From positions 558,001-622,000 of the forward strand of contig JAWKUN010000003.1 of the NCBI GenBank assembly GCA_041398565.1: DNA of 64,000 nt, given 5' to 3'. The position numbers were made by a program, and so were the translations under genes. Below are positions 35,574 through 44,755 of this stretch, in pieces. Under the pieces are notes generated by a model. It saw only the letters and a list, made by a program, of their open reading frames with translations. It searched no databases and was not told the DNA's origin. The stretch is from DATGPD01 sp041398565. GTDB lineage: Bacteria; Planctomycetota; UBA1135; UBA2386. The stretch's first letter is position 1; every line of letters begins with the position of its first letter.

Positions 35574-36785
35574 TCAGTCGTCGCGCTCGACGGCGGCGTT
35601 GGTCAGGGCGTAGCCGGCGGGACGCGTCAGGAGCACCACCGTGCCGTCGAAGCCGGTCGCCACCAACTCGTCGGTTCCGTTGCGGCCGTCGAGCTCGCCT
35701 ACTGCCAACCAGTGTCCCTGCTCGTCGCTGCCGAAGACGGTCTCGACCTGCCAGGGGTCGGTGCCCGTGCGCGACACGATCTGCACGCGCTTGCCATAGC
35801 CGTACACCGCCACCGCTTCACGGCCGTCGGCGTAGAAGCGGCCGCAGGCGACCCCGCGCAGACCCTGGCTGCCGACGTAGATCACCTCGCGCTGCCAGTC
35901 GTTGCCACGCGCTTCGAGGCGCAGCAGCACGCCGTCGTCTCGGGTGACGTAGACCACCTCCGGCTCGCCCGGCGCCGGCACGCGGCGGGCGATCCGGCCG
36001 AGGCCGCTGGACTCGTGCGTCACGACCCGTTGCTCGACGCCGCCGGCATGCGCGCGCAGCCCGAGGAGATCGCCGGAGCGCGCAACCGCCAAGACGAGCG
36101 GCGCCGCCTGCGGTCGGTCGGGAATCACCAGCGCGTCGCGGACCCGGCCCGGGAGCGTCGCGATCTGCCGGGTGTCGAAGGCGTCGCCGCTCGCGCCGCG
36201 CGGCGACAGCTCGAAGAGCCTGCCCTGGATGGCGAAGGCCCACAGCTCGTCGCCCGGGTGGTCCGGGCGCAGGTCGGCCGCCAGCACGGTGTGGAACTCC
36301 TCCGCCGCCACGTGGCCGATCTCGACGCTGCGCAGCTCGAAGCGCGCGAAAGGCTGCTGGTCGAGCGTGACCCGGTGCAGAGTCCCCGACTTGCCCGCGA
36401 CGTAGATCTCGCGGCCAGGACAGCGGGGATCCACGTCGGCCGGGCGCGACGGCGCCAGCCATTGACCGTCGCACGTGACGTCGTGCGCCGTCCACTTGCC
36501 GCTGTACACGCTCAGCACCGTGAGGCGGCCGCGGTCGTCGCAGGCGATCACCTCGTTGGCGCCGTAGAACGGCACGACCTTGGCGATGTGCGCATACCAG
36601 ATCCCGACGTCGCTCTTGTGGATGCGGAAGGCGTGCCAGCCTCGGGCCGCAGGGAGCACGGCCTCGCCCTCGGTGACGGGCTGCGCCGCCACCGTCGACG
36701 CGGCGACGGTGATCCAGAACATGGCGAGCAGGCGTCGGCAGGCCTGCGCGGCGCCCGGGATTCGAGGACGAGAGATCGACTGCAT
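35574..36785 (-). CDS. secreted beta-propeller protein (VCBS/FG-GAP-like)
   Basis: 403 aa from ATG 36785, with a signal peptide (MQSISRPRIPGAAQACRR, then LLAMFWITVAASTVAAQ). Repeated short blades include VVPFYGANEVIACDDRGRLT, CPGREIYVAGKSGTLHRVTL, HPGDELWAFAIQGRLFEL, GEPEVVYVTRDDGVLLRL and RNGTDELVATGFDGTVVLL. These suggest a propeller related to FG-GAP/VCBS or PQQ-like folds, though the canonical DxDxDG calcium loop is largely missing. No active-site residues are recognised. The frame extends upstream to 37010 without a leader. Function is unknown. Confidence 0.75.
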   Translation of the reverse strand: MQSISRPRIPGAAQACRRLLAMFWITVAASTVAAQPVTEGEAVLPAARGWHAFRIHKSDVGIWYAHIAKVVPFYGANEVIACDDRGRLTVLSVYSGKWTAHDVTCDGQWLAPSRPADVDPRCPGREIYVAGKSGTLHRVTLDQQPFARFELRSVEIGHVAAEEFHTVLAADLRPDHPGDELWAFAIQGRLFELSPRGASGDAFDTRQIATLPGRVRDALVIPDRPQAAPLVLAVARSGDLLGLRAHAGGVEQRVVTHESSGLGRIARRVPAPGEPEVVYVTRDDGVLLRLEARGNDWQREVIYVGSQGLRGVACGRFYADGREAVAVYGYGKRVQIVSRTGTDPWQVETVFGSDEQGHWLAVGELDGRNGTDELVATGFDGTVVLLTRPAGYALTNAAVERDD

Positions 36786-37168
36786 GGGTGATTCAGGACA
36801 GGGAGAGTTCCCAGGGGACAGGTGTCGAGGGGCCGTCGGGGCGGGTTGCCGCAGCAACGGTCGTGCCCGGCGCGCGCGAGAACGGGACCGGTGAAGGGTG
36901 CTGTCCATCGAGCGTGGGATGTCGAGGTGTCGGTCGCCCGAAGTAGTGGCGGGAGTTCGAGGCAACCAAGTGGAGCGACTGGGGCTTCGGGGCGCCGAGC
37001 TGCCAGACACGATGAGCGGGAGATCGACCGCGAGACCCAGGCGCCATCACATTGCGCTCTCAGGCGCGCGCGACCGTGAGAGGCTGGGCGAGGTCGGCGA
37101 GATGGCGGAGCCGCCAAGCGGAACGTGTCCGTCCTCGTCCGTGGCTCGGGGCCGCGGACTCGGGTCGC
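36786..37168. other. gap upstream of the propeller gene; nothing recognised
   Basis: 383 bp between the propeller gene start and the large palindrome. No coding signal, RNA gene or repeat stands out; it presumably contains the promoter of the minus-strand propeller gene. Confidence 0.5.
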
Positions 37169-37498
37169 CGCCGCTCAGAAGGGCTGCGAATCGTCGCGGC
37201 GGGCACGAATTCGGCCGTGTTGTTCCGTTGCCACAGAGCTGACCAGGCCACGCCCGAGCAGCCCTGGAAGCTCCAAGCAACAACGGCGCCGGCGGCCCCC
37301 TCTGGTCGGCGCTGCGCCGACATCAACCCTTTGGGTTGCGGCCGGCGCTTCGCGCCGACCAGAGAGGGGCCCCGGCCCCTTTGTTGCCGGGGCTTCCAGT
37401 GCCGCTGGAAGTGGGCGAGTTCAGCGCCTTGGCAGCGGAACGACATCGCCGAATTCGCGCGTGGCGCGAGGATTCGCGGCACTTGCAGCTCAGCGGCG
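37169..37498. repeat. ~330-bp imperfect palindrome (arms ~160 bp)
   Basis: The centre is CAACCC-TTT-GGGTTG (37324-37338). Moving outward, matching segments recur in reverse complement: TCTGGTCGGCGC beside the centre, CTGGAAG and GGCAACAA blocks further out, GTTCCGTTGCCA versus its partner near 37430-37443, CGAATTCGGC (37207-37216) versus 37448-37456, and GCGAATC (37186-37192) versus 37472-37478. The right arm runs 9 bp into the 3' end of the HEAT-repeat gene. No transposase is inside. It could be a MITE-like element, a very long terminator-type RNA hairpin or a recombination hotspot. Confidence 0.75.
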
Positions 37499-40150
37499 CG
37501 GTTGCAGGTGGATCTGCTGGATCGCCTCGCGCGCCTTCTGGGCGATCTCGGCGTCGGGGTCCGTGGTCCAGTCGATGAGGAACGGCAGCGCTTCGGGCAC
37601 GCCGAGCACGCCGAGCGAGGTGATCGCCAGCAGTCGCTGGGCCTTCTGGGCGCCTGGCCTTGCTTGCAGCAGCAGCTTCTCCGCGGCCGATCCTGGGCTG
37701 GCGTCGAGCCCCTTCGATACGCGGTCCCAGTGCGCTTGCTGCTCGTGGTAGAAGCGGATGCGCGTCAGCGCTTCGGCGGCGGCGGCGCGCACGTCTGCGT
37801 CGGCGTCGCGGAGCTGCTCGAGCAGGCCGGGCACCGCCTCCCGGTCGACGCAGGCGCCGAGGTACTTGGCGGCACCGGCGCGCACGCTCGCGTCGCCTGC
37901 GCGCAGAAGCGGGCGCACCAGGTCCGGCGTCGGCTTCAGCAGGCCGTCGTTGGTCTGCTGCACGACCCAGGCGCGCACGCCCTCGGCGTCGCTGCGCAAC
38001 AGGCGGTCGGGGTCCAGAGGCAGGCCACGGCGCAGCATGTGGTCGGCGACCAGGGTCACGACGCTGCCATTCGTGCTGTCGAGGCGCTGCTCGAGCTGCG
38101 GGCGTAGGGTGGCGAAGGCCTCGTTGCTCAGGTGGTACAGGTCGTGCCACTGGCAGGTGCCGGCGTCGAGCTTTGCCAGCAGCCACGTGGCCAGCGGACC
38201 CGTACCGTTGGCCCGGTTGAGGCGACCGACCGCGACGCCGGGCCAGACACGTACTTGCTGCGGCGGCTCGGTGAAGGGGATGGCGTCGGCGAGCCGCATC
38301 AGGAGGTGGTCCGAGATCAGGTCGGTCGTGAAGCCGCGCGGGTTCCAGACCGAGTCGTGGCCTTGGCGCGCGGCCTCGGTCACGAACGCGTCGAGCTGCG
38401 CCTCGCTGTAGTGGTGCTCGGGTGGGTCCTTCGCCTCGAGCAACAGGTGCAGCGCCTGCGACGACGGCCGCTTGGCGATCTCCGGCAGGACGGCGGTGTC
38501 GGACAGGTGGATCAAGTCGGCCACCAAGCGGTCGCGCGACGAACTCGATGGCGGGAGGTTGGCCACGACCACCCGCGCGGCGGCGCGCACCGCCTCGTCG
38601 GGGTTGCGTTCGAGCAGAGTGTGCAGAGCCGCTGCGCCACGCGTTCGCTTGCTGTCGTCGTTCGTGGTTTGCCAGAGGTCGAGGATCGAGCCCGCGGCGG
38701 CCGGATCGCCGGTGTTCGCCATCGGCTGTACGAACTCGAAGAGGTCGAACGCGTCGGTCGCCTCGACCCGATCGGCCATGGCACGCAACGCGGCGAACAG
38801 GCCGCGCGGGAGCTCCATTTCTGCCATTTGGCGCACGAGCCACGCGCTCTCCTTGGCCGGCACCCGGTCGACCAGCGCCAGCACCGCGGGCGCGTTGTCG
38901 GTGGTGACGCGCCCGTACAAGCTCGCAGTCGGCTGGTAGCCGAGTTCGAACCACCGCAGGATGTGCGACATGACCTCGGCACCCAGCTCGCGTGGTAGCT
39001 GGCGCATGACGTTGGCGAGCCACTTGTGATTGTCGCCCTCGGGCGTGTGCTGCAGAGCCGCGGCGCAGGCGTCGATCTGCGGCAACAGAGCCCGCCAGTC
39101 GTCGGGCGTGAGTGACCATTGCCCCTGCCAGACGCGGCCGAAGTCCGGCAAGCGTTGCAGGTCGTTCAGCAGCATCTCGATCCCGGCCCGCGTGCGCTGT
39201 GCGAGCGGCGAGAGCGCGAAGGTCCGCGCGGCGAGACCGAGCTGGGGGTCGATGCTGCGCAGCGCGTCGCGTGCGAGCGCGACGATGCGGTCGACGACCT
39301 CCAGCGCCAGCGTGCCGTCATTGGCGCCCTGCAGCAGCCAGGCGTTCTCGAGCAGCCAGGCCTTGCGCTCGGCGTCGCCGGTGGCCATCGCGTCGACCAC
39401 GGCACCGGCATCGAGCGAGCTGACCACCGGCCGGCGGGGTTGCGCCTCCGTCTGGTTGCGCAAGTGGGTGCGCAGCGGCGAGAAGTCGGCCATGCGCAGG
39501 TAGACCTCGGCGACCTTCCACATCTCGGGTCGTTGGATGCTCCGCATGCCCGTGACGACCCAGGTGGCCAACTTCGGATCGCCCGCCGCCCGGCGCAGGA
39601 ACTGAGTCGCGTCCTTGCCACCCACCGCCCACAACACTGACGCGAGGCTCGCCGCCAGGTTGGAGTCGAAGCCCCGAGCGGCCGCGCCGCGCTCGAGCGC
39701 CGCGATCACCACCGGCACCCCGGCCTCGCCGATCCAGAGCAGCTCCTGCGTATGTCCTCCGCCTTGCTCCTTCGCCTGTCTCACCAGCTCCTCGGCCTTG
39801 GCGCGCAGCTCCGCGATCCGCTCGGTGTCCTGCGCCACTTCGTCGGTCACGTCGTCGAGGCTCACCACGGCACCCTTGCCGCCGGCGGCGAGGAACGCCT
39901 TCGCCTCGTCCCCGCGCCCGAGTTTCTGCAGCAGCCGGCCGAGGCGCAGGTTGGCGGTGGCGCGGTCGGTGTCGCTGGTCGCCGCCGCGGCCAGCACCTC
40001 GCGGTAGAGCCGCTCGGCCTTGGCCAGGTCGCGTTCCTGCTCCTCGACCGCGATCGCCTGCGCCAATGCGGCGTCGACCTTGGGGGCATCCTGGGCCGCG
40101 AGTGCCGCGGCGAACATCCACACGAAGACGATGGGTTTCACGATGCGCAT
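37490..40150 (-). CDS. exported TPR/HEAT-repeat protein
   Basis: 886 aa from ATG 40150, with a signal peptide (MRIVKPIVFVWMFAAALAAQ). Residues ~30-90 form a TPR-like unit (ERDLAKAERLYREVLAAAAT, LGRLLQKLGRGDEAKAFLA). The C-terminal ~200 residues are HEAT repeats (VRPLLRAGDASVRAGAAKYL, LLEQLRDADADVRAAAAEAL, LPFLIDWTTDPDAEIAQKAR). The centre is helical without recognised motifs. It is likely a periplasmic scaffolding or protein-binding solenoid; no enzymatic function is seen. It shares the strand with the two-component pair upstream (80-bp gap). Its last codons lie inside the large palindrome. Confidence 0.85.
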   Translation of the reverse strand: MRIVKPIVFVWMFAAALAAQDAPKVDAALAQAIAVEEQERDLAKAERLYREVLAAAATSDTDRATANLRLGRLLQKLGRGDEAKAFLAAGGKGAVVSLDDVTDEVAQDTERIAELRAKAEELVRQAKEQGGGHTQELLWIGEAGVPVVIAALERGAAARGFDSNLAASLASVLWAVGGKDATQFLRRAAGDPKLATWVVTGMRSIQRPEMWKVAEVYLRMADFSPLRTHLRNQTEAQPRRPVVSSLDAGAVVDAMATGDAERKAWLLENAWLLQGANDGTLALEVVDRIVALARDALRSIDPQLGLAARTFALSPLAQRTRAGIEMLLNDLQRLPDFGRVWQGQWSLTPDDWRALLPQIDACAAALQHTPEGDNHKWLANVMRQLPRELGAEVMSHILRWFELGYQPTASLYGRVTTDNAPAVLALVDRVPAKESAWLVRQMAEMELPRGLFAALRAMADRVEATDAFDLFEFVQPMANTGDPAAAGSILDLWQTTNDDSKRTRGAAALHTLLERNPDEAVRAAARVVVANLPPSSSSRDRLVADLIHLSDTAVLPEIAKRPSSQALHLLLEAKDPPEHHYSEAQLDAFVTEAARQGHDSVWNPRGFTTDLISDHLLMRLADAIPFTEPPQQVRVWPGVAVGRLNRANGTGPLATWLLAKLDAGTCQWHDLYHLSNEAFATLRPQLEQRLDSTNGSVVTLVADHMLRRGLPLDPDRLLRSDAEGVRAWVVQQTNDGLLKPTPDLVRPLLRAGDASVRAGAAKYLGACVDREAVPGLLEQLRDADADVRAAAAEALTRIRFYHEQQAHWDRVSKGLDASPGSAAEKLLLQARPGAQKAQRLLAITSLGVLGVPEALPFLIDWTTDPDAEIAQKAREAIQQIHLQPRR

Positions 40151-40230
40151 CAGAGGGATCGATCGGCGCGGCCCGGTCCGGCGGCCGTCAGTTCGGTGTC
40201 AAGCGAAGGTCAAGGCGCACGGCCGTCACG

Positions 40231-40929
40231 TCACGCCTCCGGCCGCTCGACCAGCCGGTAGCCGACGCCGTGCACGGTCAGCAGGTGCTGCGGCGCCTTC
40301 GGATCGCCCTCGATCTTCTGGCGCAGGTTGAGCACGTGGGTGTCGATGGTGCGGTCGCCGACGAACTGGTCGCCACCCCAGACCTCGCGCAGGAACTGGG
40401 CGCGCGATACGGCGCGGCCGCCGTGCTGGCGCAGCAGGGTCAGCATGGCCGCCTCCTTCGGTGACAGCGTGTGGGTCTGGCCGGCGCGCACGACGGTGAA
40501 CGCGGCGAGGTCGACCTCGGCGTCGCCGAGTGCGAAGCGCTGCACGAACGCCGCCTGCGGCCGCTCGCGCCGGCGTAGCATGGCCTTGACCCGCGCCAGC
40601 AGCTCGCGCAGCGAGAACGGCTTGCACACGTAGTCGTCGGCGCCGAGTTCGAGCCCGAGCACCCGGTCGCTCTCTTCGCCGCGCGCGGTCAGCAGCAACA
40701 CCGGCGTGTCGCCGTCTCGCGCGCGCAGCTCGCGCAGCAGCTCGAGCCCGCTCGGGCCGGGCAGCATCACGTCGAGCACGAGGAGGTCGAAGCGCCCGTC
40801 GCGCAGCGCCGCGCGCGCCTCGTGGCCGTCGGCGGCCACCACGGTGGCGTAGCCCTCGCCCTCGAACGCGTCGCGCAGGGCCGTGCGCAGGGTCAGGTCG
40901 TCCTCGACCAGGAGCAGCCGGAAGGTCAT
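40231..40929 (-). CDS. OmpR-family response regulator
   Basis: 232 aa. The receiver domain has the acidic pair Asp10-Asp11 (LLVEDDLTLR), phospho-acceptor Asp53 (DLLVLDVMLPGPSGLELL), VLLLTARGEE and the conserved Lys (DDYVCKPFSLREL). The C-terminal winged helix has the OmpR pattern (TLSPKEAAMLTLLRQHGGR, DRTIDTHVLNLRQKIE, VHGVGYRLV). It is a transcription factor activated by the adjacent kinase. Its ATG overlaps the kinase stop as ATGA, so the two are co-translated. Targets are unknown. Confidence 0.95.
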   Translation of the reverse strand: MTFRLLLVEDDLTLRTALRDAFEGEGYATVVAADGHEARAALRDGRFDLLVLDVMLPGPSGLELLRELRARDGDTPVLLLTARGEESDRVLGLELGADDYVCKPFSLRELLARVKAMLRRRERPQAAFVQRFALGDAEVDLAAFTVVRAGQTHTLSPKEAAMLTLLRQHGGRAVSRAQFLREVWGGDQFVGDRTIDTHVLNLRQKIEGDPKAPQHLLTVHGVGYRLVERPEA

Positions 40930-42704
40930 GACGTGGTCTCCGCCGGGAACACGAAGGTGAAGCAGGCGCCAGTCTGTCCGTCGGCGCGTCCGGCGCACAC
41001 GAGGTCGCCGCCGAGACGGCGCGCGATCCCGCGCGCCAAGTAGAGGCCGATGCCGACGCCGGGGGTACTGCCGTGCGCGTGCGTGCGGCCGCGCACGAAG
41101 CGGGCGAACACCTTCTCGCGCTCGTCGGCGGGCACGCCGGGGCCGCGGTCGGCGACGGCGATGGTCACGTCGGGGCCGCGCCGTGCGGTCACGACCTCGA
41201 TCGGGGCGCCGGAGCCGCCGTACTTGCGCGCGTTGTCGAGCACCGAAACCAGCGCCTGCACCAAGGCGCTGCGGTCGAGCCGTGCGTGAGCGTCGCCGCC
41301 GGTGCGGTCGTCCCAGGTCACGCCGGCGCCGCCCTGCCGCGCCACGGGCTCGAACAACTGCAGGGTCTCGGCGACGACCTCGCCGACGTCGACCGGGCGC
41401 GCGTCGTAGGCGCGTTCGCCGCGCTCGAGGCGGCCGAGGTCGAGCACGTTCTCGATCAGCATCGACAGTCGGCCGGCCTCGCCGGCGAGCATGCGGTAGT
41501 AGTCGGACTCGCGCCCCTTGGCGCGACCCTCGCTGAGCATCTCGCCGAGCAGGCGGATCGACGCCAGCGGCGTCTTGAGTTCGTGCGTGACGGTCGTGAG
41601 GAACTCGGCTTGCGTTCGGACCGCCGCCGCCTCGCTGCGCAGGGCGCGGAGCTGCTGCCACAGCGCGCCGGCGAAGGCGAGCACCAGCGCGCCGGTGATC
41701 GCCGGCAACAGCCACGATCGATCGCTGCGCGCGAAGCCCGCGCTCGCCTCCACGCCGCGCACACCCGGCACGCCGCCGAAGGCATCGCTACGAGAGGAGA
41801 CACCGCCGAGCTGCGGCTCGACCAACCACGGCCATTCCGGCAGCGCGCCGTCGCGCCCCGCTGCCCGCGCCGCGGCGACGTACTCGGCGGCGGTCAGGAG
41901 CGCCGCCTCGCCGCGCCGCGCGTCGCCCTCGCCGGCCCCGTCGGGCACGATCCAGATCAGGTCCGTACCCGCGGGGTCACTCTCGGACGCGTCGTCGTGC
42001 ACACGCGGGCGCAGCTCGGCGACCGTGGCGGGGCGCTGGCTCAACGCCGCGTCGATCGTGTCCAGGCAGGCGCGCCGCGCGGCGACGGCGGCCGCGGCCG
42101 CGCGGCCCGGCACCGACGCCGGCAGGCCCTCGGCCACCGTGCGCGGCAACGCGGCGACGAGGCCCGCCAGGACCGGGGGCAGCGCCCCGGCGCGGGGCAA
42201 TCGGACCGCCGCAGCGACGGCGTTCGCGAGCCGCAGGTGCCCCAGCTCGCGCACCGAGACATCGGCGAGCCGCGTGTCGAGTTCGGCGCGAAGGCGCGCG
42301 CTCCGGTCGCGATCGCCGGCGCGCTCCGCCTGCCAGGCGGCGGCCGCCAGCACCGCCAAGCGCTGGCGCGACGGCAGGCTGGCGGCGAGCAGCACGTCGA
42401 ACTCGCGGGTGGCCGCAGCGACGTCGCCGGCGGCGAACTCGGCGCGCGCCGCGCGGGCGAGGCGGTCCTCGACCACCGGGTCTTCGTCTTCGTGCGCCGG
42501 CACCTCGACCAGCCAGCCGACCGCGTCGTCGACCACCACGCCTTCGGACGCGAGCGCGCAGCGACGCTCGGCCGCGACGTGTTGCAGCGCAGCCCGCGAG
42601 TGCATGGCCTCGCGCAGGATGCGCTCGGCGATGCCCGCGGCTCGCTCGAGCTCCAGGCGCCGCGTCTGGGCTTCGAGCTGCTGCGCCCGCCAGAGTTGGA
42701 CCAT
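40926..42704 (-). CDS. sensor histidine kinase (N-terminus probably longer; apparent frameshift)
   Basis: 592 aa from ATG 42704. A long ~330-residue Ala-rich sensor region is followed by a transmembrane helix (WLLPAITGALVLAFAGALWQ), HisKA with the phospho-acceptor His (TVTHELKTPLASIRLLGEML, about His374), N-box DNARKYGG, G1 box DRGPGVP and GVGIGLYLARGIARRLGGD. The partner of the OmpR-type regulator downstream. The same frame upstream of 42704 encodes a good first membrane helix (ITWLLLLLGAAVAATLM) but has no standard start codon before a stop. A well-placed ATG at 42793 behind GAGG is in another frame. One missing base, for example in the G-run 42767-42771, would join them, giving a two-helix periplasmic sensor kinase. 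Confidence 0.88.
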   Translation of the reverse strand: MVQLWRAQQLEAQTRRLELERAAGIAERILREAMHSRAALQHVAAERRCALASEGVVVDDAVGWLVEVPAHEDEDPVVEDRLARAARAEFAAGDVAAATREFDVLLAASLPSRQRLAVLAAAAWQAERAGDRDRSARLRAELDTRLADVSVRELGHLRLANAVAAAVRLPRAGALPPVLAGLVAALPRTVAEGLPASVPGRAAAAAVAARRACLDTIDAALSQRPATVAELRPRVHDDASESDPAGTDLIWIVPDGAGEGDARRGEAALLTAAEYVAAARAAGRDGALPEWPWLVEPQLGGVSSRSDAFGGVPGVRGVEASAGFARSDRSWLLPAITGALVLAFAGALWQQLRALRSEAAAVRTQAEFLTTVTHELKTPLASIRLLGEMLSEGRAKGRESDYYRMLAGEAGRLSMLIENVLDLGRLERGERAYDARPVDVGEVVAETLQLFEPVARQGGAGVTWDDRTGGDAHARLDRSALVQALVSVLDNARKYGGSGAPIEVVTARRGPDVTIAVADRGPGVPADEREKVFARFVRGRTHAHGSTPGVGIGLYLARGIARRLGGDLVCAGRADGQTGACFTFVFPAETTS

Positions 42705-42987
42705 GAGCGTGGCGGCGACCGCGGCCCCCAGCAGGAGGAGCAGCCAGGTGATCCGGCTCGACTTGTGGGGGCGGGTCTCGATGGGGCGACCATAGGTGGC
42801 CTCGGCCCGGCGCTGTCAAGAAAGGGTCAAGCCGACCGCCAGGCCGCCGGGGTGGTGGCCGTGGCGGCAAGCCCCGCGATTCCTGCCGCCACGCGGATTG
42901 GGCGACGTCGCTCCGCTGCGTCGGCGCGGTCCGTGTCCGGCGCCCTCCAGCCTTGCGCCGCTGTCACCGTGTCGATTTGATCGCGGG

Positions 42988-44043
42988 GTGCCGCCTCTTC
43001 GCTCGCCCGGTCGCCGCCTTCCGCTGTGGAAGAAGCTGGTCTTCGCCTGCGTGCCGCTGTGCGCACTCTTCCTCCTGGGCGAGATCGTGGCGCGGGCCCT
43101 GCGCGAGCCGTTCTGGTTCGGCAGCTACCGCGCGCTGCGCGTCGACCAGGTGCAGCGCGGCTACCCGGCGGTGCGCGACTCCGAACTCGGCTATGTGACC
43201 CGACCCGGTGCCGACGGAGTGGGCAACCGGTGGGGCACGCGCTTGCGCATCGACGCCGACGGTTTCCGCAGCAACGGCGCGCCGGTGCCGGCCGGAGGCA
43301 AGCCGATCGTCGCGGTGGGCGATTCGTTCACGTTCGGCGACCAGGTGAGCGACGACGAGACCTGGCCGGCCTACCTCGAGCAGATCCTGCAGCGACCGGT
43401 CAAGAACGGCGGCGTGTTCGGCTACAGCCTGGCGCAGGCGGTGCTGCGCGCCGAGCGCATCCTCGGCACCGTGCCGGCCGAATGGTTGGTCGTCAGCCTC
43501 ATTCCCGACGACATCAACCGTTGCGAGCTGGCCAAGCGGTACGCACCGCTGCCGTATTTCGAAGTGGTCGACGGCAGCCTGCAGCTGCGCAACGTGCCGG
43601 TGCAGGACACGTCCGACCCCGAGGAGATGCGCTCACGTGCGTTCAAGGACTTCCTCGGGCGGTCGGCCCTGATCGACGCGGTGCTGGCCAACGTCGTCAA
43701 CCGTTGGTGGATCGTCGACCAGAAGGAGGTGCGCGCGCACCCGCCTGGCAAGGGGGCGGAGATCGCGCTGCTGCTCGTCGACCGGATCGCCGACTTCTGC
43801 GAGAAGCGAAGCTGTCGCGTCATGTTCCTGCTGCAGGGCGAGCGCGGAACCGAGGCCGCAACCGCCGTGCTGGCGCGGGCGCGCAGCCGTGGCCTGGCGG
43901 CCCTCGACCTCATCGCCCGCGTGGAGGAGGAGGAGCGCGCCGACCCCTCGGTGCGGGCGCGCTACTTCCGCGGGCACATGACGGCTGCCGGCAACCGTTG
44001 GGTCGCCGAGCAGGTCGCCGAGGTGATCGCGGCGGTGAGATAG
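42988..44043 (+). CDS. membrane-anchored SGNH/GDSL-like hydrolase
   Basis: About 351 aa from GTG 42988. An N-terminal anchor helix (LVFACVPLCALFLLGEIVAR, ~17-36) leads to a segment typical of SGNH enzymes: IDADGFRSNG, then block I IVAVGDSFTFGDQV with nucleophile Ser113. The Gly of block II may be in GGVFGYSLAQAVLRAE, and C-terminal GHMTAAGNRWVAEQV supplies the His in place of the usual DxxH. Such proteins are often esterases or acetyltransferase-like enzymes acting on envelope glycans; the substrate is unknown. The frame is open upstream to 42796 through Arg/Pro-rich sequence, and the ribosome site at GTG is weak, so the start is tentative. Confidence 0.78.
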   Translation: MPPLRSPGRRLPLWKKLVFACVPLCALFLLGEIVARALREPFWFGSYRALRVDQVQRGYPAVRDSELGYVTRPGADGVGNRWGTRLRIDADGFRSNGAPVPAGGKPIVAVGDSFTFGDQVSDDETWPAYLEQILQRPVKNGGVFGYSLAQAVLRAERILGTVPAEWLVVSLIPDDINRCELAKRYAPLPYFEVVDGSLQLRNVPVQDTSDPEEMRSRAFKDFLGRSALIDAVLANVVNRWWIVDQKEVRAHPPGKGAEIALLLVDRIADFCEKRSCRVMFLLQGERGTEAATAVLARARSRGLAALDLIARVEEEERADPSVRARYFRGHMTAAGNRWVAEQVAEVIAAVR

Positions 44044-44172
44044 AGGTGCCGCTCGCGGCGCCGCGCCGTGTCGTCGCGGCGGCCTGGCCCCGAGCCGACG
44101 AGCGCTGCCACCGCGACCGCGCCGCGGCCGATGCCTCGCTCTCCCCCTCGCGGCCCACCTCACCGGCCGGGG

Positions 44173-44428
44173 TCTGGTCGTCGACATCAACACCCAACCG
44201 GCGGCCAACCCCGACGGCAACCCAGAGGCCTTCTTGGTGGCACCCGGCCGGACGTTCTTCGTGGCCACGACGCCGGCACTCGGGGCAGAGCTGTGGGTGA
44301 CGGACGGGACGGCGGTCGCCTCGTCGTCACCCGGTCCGACGTTCGGGCAAACCCCCTCGCCAACCGCCGGAGGCCCCTGCTTCAACGCCATCTCGGGATC
44401 GGACGCCCTCGTGGTCGCGTTCCGGTGA
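44173..44428 (+). pseudogene. relic of an ELWxxDGT-repeat protein
   Basis: One blade is readable: LVVDINTQPAANPDGNPEAF, then FFVATTPALGAELWVTDGTA, followed by a short degenerate tail and a stop. No start codon, signal peptide or further blades are present. It is a leftover piece of a gene like that at 22731-25496. The rest of the 44044-44755 gap (44044-44172 and 44429-44755) holds nothing recognisable. Confidence 0.65.
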
Positions 44429-44755
44429 CCGTGCCGGTGCCCGTCCTCGCCGCCAGTGGTGCAACTGACGAGCAATGCGGTGCGCGCACGTCAGCGGTCT
44501 CGATGCGCTCGAGGCGCACCGGGCACACCTTCAGCCCGCCTGTGCGCGTCGCGCGGTCGTAAGCCACCGCCGGTGAGGAAGTTGACGGGCACGTGGGCAG
44601 CGGGTAGCGGCGGGTGGGTGATGGCTGAACGCAGTCGGCGACCAGCGCAGCAGGGCTGATGAAGCGCGCCGACTGCTCGAGAGCCTGTGCGGTCGCGAGC
44701 CCGTTCGGGGTTCTGGAGGGCGCGGCGCCCAACGCGTCATCCAACTCCATCGATC

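Noticed and set aside
37169..37498. Ordinary intrinsic terminator
   Set aside because: Arms of ~160 bp are far too long, and there is no terminal T-run.
42041..42793. Separate 250-aa gene starting at 42793
   Set aside because: It overlaps the sensor kinase in another frame; only its start region is likely to be real, as the kinase's own start.
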